NCBI GenBank assembly: GCA_016927245.1
Contig: JAFGNA010000007.1
Location: 1 to 41,170, forward strand
DNA from: Candidatus Woesearchaeota archaeon
GTDB lineage: Archaea > Nanobdellota > Nanobdellia > Woesearchaeales > WJKR01
Length of the DNA: 41,170 nucleotides
Direction of reading: 5' to 3'
Shown: positions 31,641 through 39,586 of the stretch, piece after piece
Numbering within the stretch: position 1 is the stretch's first letter
Layout: each line of letters begins with the position of its first letter
Program-made: the position numbers and the translations under genes
Notes under the pieces: model-generated
The model's input: only the letters and a program-made list of their open reading frames with translations
Databases searched by the model: none
What the model was told of the DNA's origin: nothing

Positions 31641-33878
31641 ATGCCCCACGAACTCATCATTTCTGAGAAGCCGAGCGCCGCTAAGAAACTGGCGGAAGCC
31701 TTGGCGGACGGCAAGCCCCTGAAAGAAGGCGACAAAGGCGTGACCACCTGGAACCTAACGCACAACGGCAAGGACATCAAGGTGGCGTGCGCGGTCGGCC
31801 ACCTGTACGGCGTGGCCGAGAAGGAGAAGTCATTCAAGTACCCCTCCTACGACATCGAATGGGCGCCCGCGGCGGAGATGGACAAGTCAGCGGCGCACAC
31901 CAAGAAGTACCTCAATGCCATCAAGAAGGCCGCGAAAGGCGCGGACGCCTTCACGATCGCGTGCGACTACGACATCGAAGGAGAAGTGATAGGCCTGAAC
32001 ATCATCCGGTACGTGTGCAAGCAAGAAGACGCGAACAGGATGAAATTCAGCACGCTCACCAAGGAAGACCTCGTCAAGGCCTTCGAGAACAAGCAAGCAC
32101 ACCTGGATTGGGGACAAGCAAAGGCGGGCGAGACCAGGCACTTCCTCGACTGGCTGTACGGCATCAACCTCTCCCGAGCATTGATGACCGCGGTGAAAGC
32201 GGCGGGCAGCTTCAAAGTATTGTCGTCAGGCCGAGTGCAAGGACCAGCCCTCAAGATCATCGTGGACAAGGAACGAGAGATACAAGCGTTCGTGCCCGAA
32301 CCGTTCTGGCAGCTGGAACTGCACACCGAGAAGGACGGGCAAAGCATCGTCGCCCTGCACGAGCAGGACAAGTTCGCCGATGAGAAGAGAGCGCAAGCGG
32401 CGTTCGACACGTGCCAGGGCAAGGAACCAGTCGTGGAGAGCATTGAGGAGAAGGAGTTCCAGCAAGCGCCGCCAACACCGTTCAGCCTCGGCGACCTGCA
32501 AGCAGAGGCGTACAAACAGTTCGGCATCTCACCCAAGCAAACCCTGCAAATAGCGCAGTCACTCTACCTGGCAGGCGCCACTTCCTACCCGCGCACCAGC
32601 TCGCAGAAGCTGCCGAGAGAGCTAGGGTACGAGAAGATCCTGGAGCAACTGGCGCAGCAGAAGGCGTATGAAGAGCTAGCGAGCATCCTCCTCAGCCAAG
32701 CGTCGCTACGGCCCAACGAGGGCAAGAAGCAAGACCCCGCGCACCCCGCCATCTATCCCACCGGCCACCGGCCCGGTAAGCTCGGGGAACGAGACCATAA
32801 AGTGTACGACCTCATCGTCAAGCGGTTCCTCGCCACGTTCGGCGAGCCAGCCACGAGGAAGACGGTCACGGCCGCGCTCGCCATCGAGGACGAGCGATTC
32901 ATCGCGAAGGGCACGACGACCACGTCACCAGGGTGGCACGTGCTGTACGCGCCGTACGTCAAGCTCAAGGAGCAACAACTCCCATCGCTCTCGCAAGGAG
33001 AAGTCCTGGAGCAGAAAGACCTCGCGCTCCTCGCCAAGGAGACCACGCCGCCAAAAAGGTACACCCCCGCAGGCATCATCTCAGAATTGGAGAAGCGAGG
33101 GCTGGGCACCAAGGCGACGCGCGCGGACATCATCGAGGCATTGTACAAGCGAGGCTACATCGACGAGAAATCCATCCAGGCGACCGAATTAGGCATCAAG
33201 ACCATCGCCACCTTGGAAAAATACTGCCCTGAGATCATCGACGAGGAATTGACGAGGAGCATCGAGGACGAGATGGAGCAGATCCGCGAGGACAAGACCA
33301 CGCCCGAACACGTACTGGCACACGCCAAGAACGAGCTGACCAAGACCCTGGACAAGTTCAAGCAGCACGAACAGGCCATCGGCGAGGAGCTCATCGCGGC
33401 GGAGCGCGAGACCAAGGACCAACAGTCAGCCCTGGGATCATGCCCGAAGTGCAAGGACGGCACCGTGCACATCACGCAATCTCGCAAGACGAGGAAGCGC
33501 TTCGCCGGGTGCAGCAACTATCCTGATTGCGACTTCACCGCGTCGCTCCCGCAAACAGGCATTATCAAAGCTACTGGGAAGCTGTGCCCGCACGACGAGT
33601 ACCCCCTCATCAGCATCAAGGCCAGAGGGAGGGCGCCGCAAGAGCTCTGCCTCAACCTGCACTGCCCGGGCAAGCAGGTCGAGGGCGCAAAGGAAGCCAT
33701 CCTCGAAGCTGAGGAGTCTGCGCATGTGAAGAAGTGCCCGAAGTGCGGCAAGGACATGAAGCTCCGCAAAAGCATCTACGGCGAGTTCTGGGGCTGCTCA
33801 GGGTATCCCAAGTGCAAGCACACAGAGTCATTGGACGGGAACAGGAAGAAGAACGGACAGGAAGAGCAGAAGGATTGA
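31641..33878 (+). CDS. topA: DNA topoisomerase I (type IA)
   Basis: The 745-residue enzyme relaxes DNA by a 5'-phosphotyrosine strand passage. It begins with the Toprim domain (LIISEKPSAAKKLA, CDYDIEGEVIG with its acidic metal site). The nucleophile Tyr is in ATSYPRTSS, and the region GRVQGPALK is typical. Three C-terminal zinc ribbons are visible (CPKC...C...C near residue 603; CPHDEYP...C; CPKCGKDM...CSGYPKC). This is the archaeal topo I/III type rather than reverse gyrase, since no helicase part is present. Confidence 0.95.
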   Translation: MPHELIISEKPSAAKKLAEALADGKPLKEGDKGVTTWNLTHNGKDIKVACAVGHLYGVAEKEKSFKYPSYDIEWAPAAEMDKSAAHTKKYLNAIKKAAKGADAFTIACDYDIEGEVIGLNIIRYVCKQEDANRMKFSTLTKEDLVKAFENKQAHLDWGQAKAGETRHFLDWLYGINLSRALMTAVKAAGSFKVLSSGRVQGPALKIIVDKEREIQAFVPEPFWQLELHTEKDGQSIVALHEQDKFADEKRAQAAFDTCQGKEPVVESIEEKEFQQAPPTPFSLGDLQAEAYKQFGISPKQTLQIAQSLYLAGATSYPRTSSQKLPRELGYEKILEQLAQQKAYEELASILLSQASLRPNEGKKQDPAHPAIYPTGHRPGKLGERDHKVYDLIVKRFLATFGEPATRKTVTAALAIEDERFIAKGTTTTSPGWHVLYAPYVKLKEQQLPSLSQGEVLEQKDLALLAKETTPPKRYTPAGIISELEKRGLGTKATRADIIEALYKRGYIDEKSIQATELGIKTIATLEKYCPEIIDEELTRSIEDEMEQIREDKTTPEHVLAHAKNELTKTLDKFKQHEQAIGEELIAAERETKDQQSALGSCPKCKDGTVHITQSRKTRKRFAGCSNYPDCDFTASLPQTGIIKATGKLCPHDEYPLISIKARGRAPQELCLNLHCPGKQVEGAKEAILEAEESAHVKKCPKCGKDMKLRKSIYGEFWGCSGYPKCKHTESLDGNRKKNGQEEQKD

Positions 33879-33906
33879 TACCGCCTCGCAACAAGCCTCG
33901 CCCGGG

Positions 33907-34407
33907 TCACGCCCGCAACGGCCGTCCCAAGAACGATTCCAAGTGAGCGATCCTCTGCTTAATCTTCTCAGCATCGTTGTTGTGAGGACAAGCCTTCGCT
34001 AAGGAATAGATTAGTTCAAGGCTTTTGAGGGAGACGAGGGGGAGCGCCAAGCCGTACGCATGGACGGTGCTCTTCTCAAGCGCGGCGGCGAGCTCCTGAT
34101 TGCCGAGCCCCCACTCATCGACCTCGATGAGCGATTCGCCGTCCCGGATAAACAACCCATCACCGGAAGCCTCGAAAGGAACGCCCTTCTCTCGCAACGA
34201 CGACACGAGCCGAGGACGGGCGGCCACAGGAACCATCACGTCGATGTCATTCACGGACAACGAAGCATCCTTGGTATAATAGAAAAGGGCAAAGCTCCCA
34301 TACACAACGAAATCGATACCGTTAGCCTCGAAGAGCGCGAATACCTTCTTCGCGAAAGCCAGTAATCCATAGAAGTGCTCAGCATTGGCGGGCGACAGGC
34401 CAGGCAT
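33907..34407 (-). CDS. Nucleotidyltransferase-fold protein
   Basis: 166 residues. The motif YGSFALFYYTKDASLSVNDID has the Gly-Ser and paired acidic (D-x-D) residues of the minimal nucleotidyltransferase fold, as in AbiEii-like and MNT proteins. A helix-rich C-terminal part follows. Start 34407 fits a TATA box at 34430-34437, the leaderless spacing; a longer frame to 34554 covers the L11 promoter. Role unknown; no partner HEPN or AbiEi gene lies beside it. Confidence 0.72.
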   Translation of the reverse strand: MPGLSPANAEHFYGLLAFAKKVFALFEANGIDFVVYGSFALFYYTKDASLSVNDIDVMVPVAARPRLVSSLREKGVPFEASGDGLFIRDGESLIEVDEWGLGNQELAAALEKSTVHAYGLALPLVSLKSLELIYSLAKACPHNNDAEKIKQRIAHLESFLGRPLRA

Positions 34408-34455
34408 GGGAGAGCCCACCGCAAAAGAAGTATATAAGCCTTCTTGCGCCAAGAC

Positions 34456-34468
34456 CACAACCCTTTTA
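34456..34468 (+). promoter_or_regulatory. TATA-like box of the L11 gene
   Basis: cccttttaaaaag lies about 86 nt before ATG 34548 and leaves a leader of about 60 nt. Confidence 0.45.
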
Positions 34469-34547
34469 AAAAGAGCTGTGTTCTCAACCGCTAAATCACG
34501 GGGTCGCTCCAAGAAGAGCATCCTCTCTAAACAACAGGTGATAACCA

Positions 34548-35264
34548 ATGGCAAAGCAAAGCGTAGAAGCGCTCATCAACGGCGGCAAAGCATCTGCAGC
34601 CCCGCCACTAGGACCAGCCCTCGGCCCCTTAGGCGTGAACATAGGCCAGGTCGTCGCGGAGATCAACAAGAAGACCGAAGCGTTCAAGGGCATGCAGGTC
34701 CCCGTCACGGTCGAGGTGGACACGGACACCAAGGCGTTCTCCATCACGGTCGGCACCCCTCCCGCCTCCGCCCTGATCAAGCAAGAAGCAGGCATCCAGA
34801 AGGGGAGCGGCAAGCCGCAGGAGGATCTCATCGCCGACCTCAAGGTCGAGCAGCTCATCAAGATCGCGAAGATGAAGGAGGACGCGCTGTCAGGCACCAC
34901 GCTCAAGGAGAAAGTCAAGGAGATAGCGGGCACGTGCCAGAGCATGGGCGTCAAGATAGAAGGCGCCAAGGCGCAAGAGTTCTTCAAGGACCTCGACGCT
35001 GGCAAGTACGACAAGGAGATCAAGGCCGAGAAGACAGAGCTCTCCGCCGAGGAACAGAAAGAACTGGAAGAGGAGCGCAAGGAGCTCCAGGCAGAAGTGG
35101 CGGAGAAGCACGCCGAGGAGGAGAAACTGGCCAAGCAAGTCCTCGACGAGATGGCTGGCAAGGACAAGGGAGCCGTCAAGGCGAGGATGGCCGAAGCGGG
35201 CATCAGCGCCGAGGTCATCGAGAAACTAGTGCCCTCTGAGCAGAAGGCGGAAGAAGCGCCCTGA
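34548..35264 (+). CDS. rpl11: Ribosomal protein L11 with long C-terminal extension
   Basis: The N-terminal GKASAAPPLGPALGPLGVNI is the L11 signature, and the RNA-binding domain follows to KEIAGTCQSMGVKIEG. L11 forms the GTPase-associated centre with 23S rRNA. Normal archaeal L11 has about 160 residues; this one has 238, with a charged, probably coiled-coil tail (EEERKELQAEVAEKHAEEE) ending in a UBA-like MAEAGISAEVIEKL segment. The tail is unusual. Confidence 0.94.
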   Translation: MAKQSVEALINGGKASAAPPLGPALGPLGVNIGQVVAEINKKTEAFKGMQVPVTVEVDTDTKAFSITVGTPPASALIKQEAGIQKGSGKPQEDLIADLKVEQLIKIAKMKEDALSGTTLKEKVKEIAGTCQSMGVKIEGAKAQEFFKDLDAGKYDKEIKAEKTELSAEEQKELEEERKELQAEVAEKHAEEEKLAKQVLDEMAGKDKGAVKARMAEAGISAEVIEKLVPSEQKAEEAP

Positions 35265-35309
35265 GCACAAGCGCGATCCTCCGTTCCTCAGCTTTGCCAG
35301 CGTCGTGCT

Positions 35310-35414
35310 TCAGATGTCAGCCCCGCACTTCGGGCACACCACGTCATCAGGTGCTATCTTCGCTCCGCAGTGCGGGCACCTCGTGGCGACCTTGACGGCG
35401 TCCAGTTCTTCCAT
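35310..35414 (-). CDS. Tiny zinc-ribbon protein
   Basis: The 34-residue frame reads MEELDAVKVATRCPHCGAKI then APDDVVCPKCGADI: two C-x2-C knuckles, a complete zinc ribbon. A TATA box (35459-35468) lies upstream. Small zinc ribbons of this type are often nucleic-acid or protein binding. It converges with L11. Confidence 0.7.
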   Translation of the reverse strand: MEELDAVKVATRCPHCGAKIAPDDVVCPKCGADI

Positions 35415-35492
35415 GACCCTTCCCGCAAGAATTGCTACCCCTTACCAAGACACCAGTCCTATAAATACTTTGCCCTCGAAGGACCAGCAGAA

Positions 35493-35503
35493 AGCTTTAT
35501 AAA
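35493..35503 (+). promoter_or_regulatory. TATA box of the L21e-RpoF operon
   Basis: gctttataaaa is centred about 30 nt before ATG 35528. Confidence 0.55.
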
Positions 35504-35527
35504 AAGGCTTGCGCTTCTCGAAAAGAC

Positions 35528-35815
35528 ATGGCACGCATCGGCGGCAGCAGGCGGAAACGGCTCGGCGTCTTCACCAAATCCAGCAGGGACAAAGGGAAGA
35601 TTTCGCAACGAGCATACCTACAATCATTCCAGCCGGGCGACAAGGTCATCCTGCAGCTCGAGCCAGGCATACAACACGCCACGTACCCGCCCCGGCTCCA
35701 CGGCAAGACAGGCATCGTCAAGAAGCGGCAAGGCGAGTGCTACGCGGTCGCAGTCAAGGACGGCGCGAAGACCAAAGAGGCCGTCGTGCACCCGGTGCAC
35801 CTCCGTAAAGCATGA
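35528..35815 (+). CDS. rpl21e: Ribosomal protein L21e
   Basis: 95 residues with GGSRRKRLGVFTKSSRDKGK at the start and the SH3-like barrel FQPGDKVILQLEPG...LHGKTGIVKKRQG. It is a large-subunit protein. L21e followed by RNA polymerase subunit F and a DUF655 gene is a conserved archaeal arrangement. Confidence 0.95.
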   Translation: MARIGGSRRKRLGVFTKSSRDKGKISQRAYLQSFQPGDKVILQLEPGIQHATYPPRLHGKTGIVKKRQGECYAVAVKDGAKTKEAVVHPVHLRKA

Positions 35816-35821
35816 GGTAGA

Positions 35822-36184
35822 ATGCGCATGACCAAACCAGACATCCTCGAGAAGACGCCGTTCTCCATCGTCGCGCTCAAATCAACCCTGAACAAGCTGA
35901 AGAAGCGAGACGAGGAACTCGGCTTCCGCGCAGGCAAGACCGAGGAGTACGTCAACCAAGCCGCGCAGCTCACCCAGAAACAAGCGAACGATCTCCAGAA
36001 GAAAATACAAGAGCTGGACATCCCCCGCCTCAAGGAAGAGCAGGTCATCAAGATACTCGACACCGTGCCGAGGAGCCTAGCAGAGCTCAAGGTCATCCTG
36101 CAAGGCTACACGCTCACGGTCTCCAACGAGAACATGGGCAAGATCGTCGCGGCCATCAACGAGGTCGTCCCTGCCAGGAAATGA
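35822..36184 (+). CDS. rpoF: RNA polymerase subunit F (Rpo4/Rpb4)
   Basis: 120 residues. Its C-terminal HRDC-like part includes ILDTVPRSLAELKVILQGY, and the N-terminal helix pair fits Rpb4. Together with subunit E (Rpb7), not in the window, it forms the RNA polymerase stalk. Start 35822 or the second Met at 35828 are both possible; 6 nt separate it from L21e. Confidence 0.9.
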   Translation: MRMTKPDILEKTPFSIVALKSTLNKLKKRDEELGFRAGKTEEYVNQAAQLTQKQANDLQKKIQELDIPRLKEEQVIKILDTVPRSLAELKVILQGYTLTVSNENMGKIVAAINEVVPARK

Positions 36185-36210
36185 GGCGTTCTGACGACGG
36201 CTGAAAGGCA

Positions 36211-36222
36211 AATTATTTATAT
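36211..36222 (+). promoter_or_regulatory. TATA box of the DUF655 gene
   Basis: aattatttatat is centred about 20-25 nt before ATG 36235, so this gene can be transcribed apart from rpoF. Confidence 0.5.
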
Positions 36223-36234
36223 CAGTATAGCTCA

Positions 36235-36834
36235 ATGAGCAGAAAGAATGGCGCTAGCGGGGGGGAGCCGATGCAACACGATGACCGTAAGGAAGAGCGA
36301 GCTATCGTCCTGGACTTCTTGCCGAACGGCTACCCCTTCGACACCAGGCCCATCCACCTGAAAGACCCCATCGCCCAGGTCATCGGCACCAAGAACTTCA
36401 CCCTGCTCGAGCTCGTGCCGAAGAAAGGCATCTCTCTCCAACCAGGAGAAGAAGCCTACATCGGCGACGGCCCCAGGGACAAGGTGCACCACATCAACGG
36501 CAAGATAGGGATGCAGAAGCTCACCCAAACAGCCAAGGCAGAGCTGGTGCACGTCGTGGAACAGCTCGTCAGCGAACACCAGGAACGGTTCGTCGCGTTC
36601 TTCAACAAGGCGCAGCCGCTCAGCACGAGGATGCACGTGCTCGAGCTATTGCCGGGCGTGGGGAAGAAGCACATGTGGGAGATCGTGGAAGAGCGGCGGG
36701 GAGAGCCGTTCACGAGCTTCGACGACATGCGCAAGCGCGTCAAGCTCATGCCCGACCCGAAGAAGGCGGTCGTGCGGCGCATCCTCGAAGAGCTCGAAGG
36801 CAAGCAGAAGCATAACCTCTTCGTGGATGTCTAG
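36235..36834 (+). CDS. DUF655 family protein (OB fold plus helix-hairpin-helix)
   Basis: 199 residues. RAIVLDFLPNGYPFD opens the DUF655 domain, an OB-like strand set with VIGTKNFTLLELVPKKG. A helix-hairpin-helix region follows: LELLPGVGKKHMWEIVEERR. The family occurs in almost all archaea next to rpl21e-rpoF and is thought to bind RNA or DNA; its precise role is not established as far as I know. Confidence 0.88.
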   Translation: MSRKNGASGGEPMQHDDRKEERAIVLDFLPNGYPFDTRPIHLKDPIAQVIGTKNFTLLELVPKKGISLQPGEEAYIGDGPRDKVHHINGKIGMQKLTQTAKAELVHVVEQLVSEHQERFVAFFNKAQPLSTRMHVLELLPGVGKKHMWEIVEERRGEPFTSFDDMRKRVKLMPDPKKAVVRRILEELEGKQKHNLFVDV

Positions 36835-37024
36835 CTGCGCGTGACGCATAATCCTCGCCCTCGACGCAACAGTTAATCCTCCAGCCCGAGAGGACACTCC
36901 TTGTGAGCGAGCGACGAGCAACAGGGCGAACGACACGATGATAGCCAGCCTTACGCCGCATCACCTAAAGAACACCTTATTTCTTTTGGTTTTCGAAAAA
37001 AAAAGAGGAAGGGAAGAAAAGCGG

Positions 37025-37603
37025 TCAATCTTTGCTCTTCCGCCGCGCCGCCGCGGCCCTGCTCGGGCGCGCCTTCTCCGCGCCCTTGCCCTTGTTGCGC
37101 AGCCCGCGAGACTTCCTCCCAGCGGACGTCAAGCCACGCGCAGCCTTGTTACGAGCATCGTACGCCCAGCGAAGCCGCTCATCAGCCTTGATGACAGGGT
37201 GGTCCCTGTCGTACAGGATGATCTCGAACCACTTGTGCTGGCCGTCCTCCGCGGCGAGGTAGCTCCCAGCCACCTCGCAGTTCGGATACTTCTTGTTCGC
37301 ACGCTGCTCGGCTATCACCTGATAGCTGACTTTGAGGGCCATGCGCCGCGTGTTCGTCTTCGGGCGGCGACCGCCCTTGATGGCGGGACGGACGTGGCCG
37401 CCCTTCGAGACGCGCTGCCGCACGACGATGACGCCTTGCTTGGCCTTGTACCCCAATGAGCGGGCGCGGTCAATCCTGGTCGGTCGCTCCACGCGGACCG
37501 TGACGGGCTCCTTGCGCCACTTGATGAGCTTGTCCTGGTACGCTTTTCCCAGGTGTTTGCGAGGGTTCTTCCACGCCTCGCGGACGTACTTGAGATATCC
37601 CAT
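37025..37603 (-). CDS. rpl15e: Ribosomal protein L15e
   Basis: 192 residues starting MGYLKYVREAWKNPRK; RSLGYKAKQGVIVVRQRV and GRRPKTNTRRMALKVSYQV are typical. It is a large-subunit protein. The TATA box is at 37691-37701, leaving a leader of about 60 nt. The C-terminal ~40 residues are basic and Ala-rich. Confidence 0.95.
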   Translation of the reverse strand: MGYLKYVREAWKNPRKHLGKAYQDKLIKWRKEPVTVRVERPTRIDRARSLGYKAKQGVIVVRQRVSKGGHVRPAIKGGRRPKTNTRRMALKVSYQVIAEQRANKKYPNCEVAGSYLAAEDGQHKWFEIILYDRDHPVIKADERLRWAYDARNKAARGLTSAGRKSRGLRNKGKGAEKARPSRAAAARRKSKD

Positions 37604-37734
37604 TGTTCATCGGCCTCCATTGTTCTCTTGTCAGTAACCAGTTCAGGCAAGCCGTCGCCCACATCCCGGCAAGGAAGGGAAAACCCCAGGCCGTTTATAA
37701 AGATTGTGGGTGGTGGGCGGAGAGCCGGCAACAA

Positions 37735-37746
37735 AGAATATTTATA
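37735..37746 (+). promoter_or_regulatory. TATA box of the HPF-like gene
   Basis: gaatatttatag is centred about 42 nt before ATG 37783 and lies back to back with the L15e promoter. Confidence 0.45.
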
Positions 37747-37782
37747 GCAGGGACGCCAGTAATGATGACAGGGAGATGAAGG

Positions 37783-38076
37783 ATGATCGAGCTCGGAGGC
37801 AACATCCGCCTGCATGGCTTTGAAGAACTGGACCACGCAGAACTCCTCATCGCCAAGAAGCTCGTCGGCAGCTATATCAGGAAGGTGTGCGACCACGCAG
37901 GGAAGTGCGAACAGGCAGACATCACGATGGAACGCGTCGCGGCGGGCTTCTCACTGCAGGCAGAGGTGAAGACTGCCGAGCGGTCAGCAGAAGCAAGCGT
38001 CACAGGCGCGAACGTGTTCATGGCCATCGACGACGCCCTGAAGGCCGTGCTGAGAGAACTCGACATACGAGTATAA
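37783..38076 (+). CDS. Small conserved protein, HPF/RaiA-like layout
   Basis: 97 residues: MIELGGNIRLHGFEELDHAE, then ITMERVAAGFSLQAEVKT, then GANVFMAIDDALKAVLREL. The beta-alpha-beta-beta-beta-alpha order and the closing '(Y/F)xAIDxxLxxLxxEL' pattern resemble the ribosome hibernation factor HPF/RaiA. The location among ribosomal protein genes fits a ribosome-linked role. The similarity is by layout only, so this is a suggestion. Pcc1 of KEOPS, of similar size, was considered and fits less well. Confidence 0.6.
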   Translation: MIELGGNIRLHGFEELDHAELLIAKKLVGSYIRKVCDHAGKCEQADITMERVAAGFSLQAEVKTAERSAEASVTGANVFMAIDDALKAVLRELDIRV

Positions 38077-38084
38077 GAAGAGTA

Positions 38085-38552
38085 TCAGCCTTTCTTGGCG
38101 GTCGCTCCCGGCTCCTGAGGCTTCGGCGAGGCCTTGGCGGCCTGCTGCGCGGCAGAATCCTCCGCCGCGGGCGACCCTTGCCCTGCGGGCTGCGCCCCGT
38201 CATCCTTGGCGACGGGCGCGCCTATCTTGGAAGCGATGCGCTCCTTGAAGGATTGGGGCTCCTTCTTCTTCTGGATCTTCTTCGCCTCCTGGTACGCGAA
38301 TCCTTGGAGCTCCGCCTTGGCGACGCCGTCGGCGACGATGACGTCCACGGCCACCTTGTGCGGGGGGTTCGTGATGCCCTTTGACCAGAGCAGGTCGTTC
38401 AGCCGCGCGCCTATGCGGACCTCGTCAGCCTTGCAATGCTTGATGAGGTAGGCCTTGACCGCACGGACCGCCTTGGGCGTGCGCTTGAGCGGCGCGGCTT
38501 CATGGAAGCTCTTCCTGAGCGGGATGGTGTACGTCTTCTGTGTGGCTGCCAT
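38085..38552 (-). CDS. rpl31e: Ribosomal protein L31e with Ala/Pro-rich tail
   Basis: The first ~85 residues (TYTIPLRKSFHEAAPLKRTPKA ... GARLNDLLWSKGI) are L31e. About 60 further residues rich in Ala, Pro, Gln and Lys form a disordered extension not found in the ~90-residue standard protein. L31e lies near the nascent-chain exit tunnel. Gene order S19e-L39e-L31e is conserved in archaea; the start lies 7 nt after the L39e stop. Confidence 0.93.
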   Translation of the reverse strand: MAATQKTYTIPLRKSFHEAAPLKRTPKAVRAVKAYLIKHCKADEVRIGARLNDLLWSKGITNPPHKVAVDVIVADGVAKAELQGFAYQEAKKIQKKKEPQSFKERIASKIGAPVAKDDGAQPAGQGSPAAEDSAAQQAAKASPKPQEPGATAKKG

Positions 38553-38559
38553 GTGTTCA

Positions 38560-38733
38560 TCACACCTTGTTCTTGACGCGTCGCCAGTGACGCTTCACAT
38601 CGGTATGCCTGCCTGGGTGGACGCGCCTGCCAATACCGTAAATCTTCGGGACCGTCCAGAACGGCGCCCAGCGCGTCTGGCGAGAGAGCTTCCCCAACCG
38701 CTTCTTCCTCGAGAAATGGATGAACCGTGCCAT
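38560..38733 (-). CDS. rpl39e: Ribosomal protein L39e
   Basis: 57 residues, MARFIHFSRKKRLGKLSRQT and onward, with APFWTVPKIYG and the ending RRHWRRVKNK-like KRHWRRVKNKV. This is L39e, which lines the exit tunnel. It fills the space between S19e and L31e, 6 nt after S19e. Confidence 0.93.
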   Translation of the reverse strand: MARFIHFSRKKRLGKLSRQTRWAPFWTVPKIYGIGRRVHPGRHTDVKRHWRRVKNKV

Positions 38734-38739
38734 TGCTGA

Positions 38740-39294
38740 TCACTCCTGCTCCTCGTCAGCCACGGGCTTCTTCAGCACGGGCTTCTTCGCTGATTCCTTC
38801 TTCGCGACAGGCTTCTTCGCTGATCCCTCCTTCGCGACAGGCTTCTTCTGCACGGGCCGCTTCGAGGACTGCTTGGGCTTCGGCGAGATGCGCTTCGCAG
38901 CCGAGAACAGCAACGACGCGCCCTTCGGCGTGATGACGCGACCCTTGTGCACGCCCTGCTCTCCCTGCTTGACCAGCCCTGCCTGCTCCAACTCCTGGAA
39001 GACGCGCCTAATCACGCTGCCCGAGCCTTTAGCGAACACGCTCGGCTTCACGCCGCGATCCTTGCGGCCACCGTACTTGGCGCGGAGCTTGGACACCCCG
39101 ACTGGTCCTCGGAGGTACACCGTTCGGAGTACGGACGCGGCGCGGAGATACCACCAGTCCTCATGAGAAGGCGGTCGTTCCTTGTGCACGCCAGTCTTGG
39201 CGTACTCAGCCCAGTCCGGCTTGCCGATTAGCTTACGGAGATCCTTGGCGACCTCCTCGATGAGTGCTTGTTGCGCTACTGCGTGCATCGTCAT
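38740..39294 (-). CDS. rps19e: Ribosomal protein S19e with Lys-Pro-Val-Ala repeats at the end
   Basis: The core (LRKLIGKPDWAEYAKTGVHK, DWWYLRAASVLRTVYLRG, LEQAGLVKQ) is S19e, a small-subunit protein. The last ~45 residues consist of repeats of the form K-K-P-V-A-K and S-A-K. The unit starts the S19e-L39e-L31e operon. A TATA-like box lies at 39351-39360 on the minus strand, and GGTGA precedes ATG 39294. Confidence 0.94.
   Translation of the reverse strand: MTMHAVAQQALIEEVAKDLRKLIGKPDWAEYAKTGVHKERPPSHEDWWYLRAASVLRTVYLRGPVGVSKLRAKYGGRKDRGVKPSVFAKGSGSVIRRVFQELEQAGLVKQGEQGVHKGRVITPKGASLLFSAAKRISPKPKQSSKRPVQKKPVAKEGSAKKPVAKKESAKKPVLKKPVADEEQE
38752..38865 (-). repeat. Tandem repeat encoding the S19e tail
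   Basis: On the plus strand the sequence cgggcttcttc / acaggcttcttc recurs about five times at 18-33 nt spacing. It encodes repeated Lys-Lys-Pro-Val units in the S19e C terminus. Such a repeat can change length by slippage. Confidence 0.7.
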
Positions 39295-39385
39295 ATGTTC
39301 ACCTTCTCAATGAGAAGCTGCCTATAAACCCGGAGGAGCGAGCGCGAGGCCCTTTTTAAATGTTATGGTCCTTGCGCGAAGAACA

Positions 39386-39396
39386 AAGCTTTTAAA
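39386..39396 (+). promoter_or_regulatory. TATA box of the zinc-ribbon gene
   Basis: aaagcttttaaacg is centred about 26 nt before GTG 39418, which supports that start. Confidence 0.5.
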
Positions 39397-39417
39397 CGAA
39401 TAGTGACAAGACCCTGC

Positions 39418-39555
39418 GTGGAAGACGTCATCACAGTCCCGCACGGCTGCCCGGTGTGCAAAGGAGACGTGAAAGGCAACGACCAGGCCCTCTACTTCTG
39501 CAGCAACTGCAACCTCCTCTTCGCCAAGCACAGCCTGCGACGAGAAGAACCATAA
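39418..39555 (+). CDS. Small zinc-ribbon protein
   Basis: 45 residues from GTG 39418: C-x2-C in HGCPVCKGD and again in YFCSNCNLLF. The spacing and hydrophobic strand make a zinc ribbon. The leaderless start is placed by the TATA box. Lgt starts 31 nt further on with its own box. Confidence 0.7.
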   Translation: MEDVITVPHGCPVCKGDVKGNDQALYFCSNCNLLFAKHSLRREEP

Positions 39556-39586
39556 GGTTTTTATGCGACTGCGGCACCCGCAACGC

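Noticed and set aside
37783-38076. Pcc1 (KEOPS) as the identity of the 97-residue protein
   Set aside because: Size and place fit, but the closing AIDDALKAVLREL pattern and strand order fit HPF/RaiA better; left as a suggestion.
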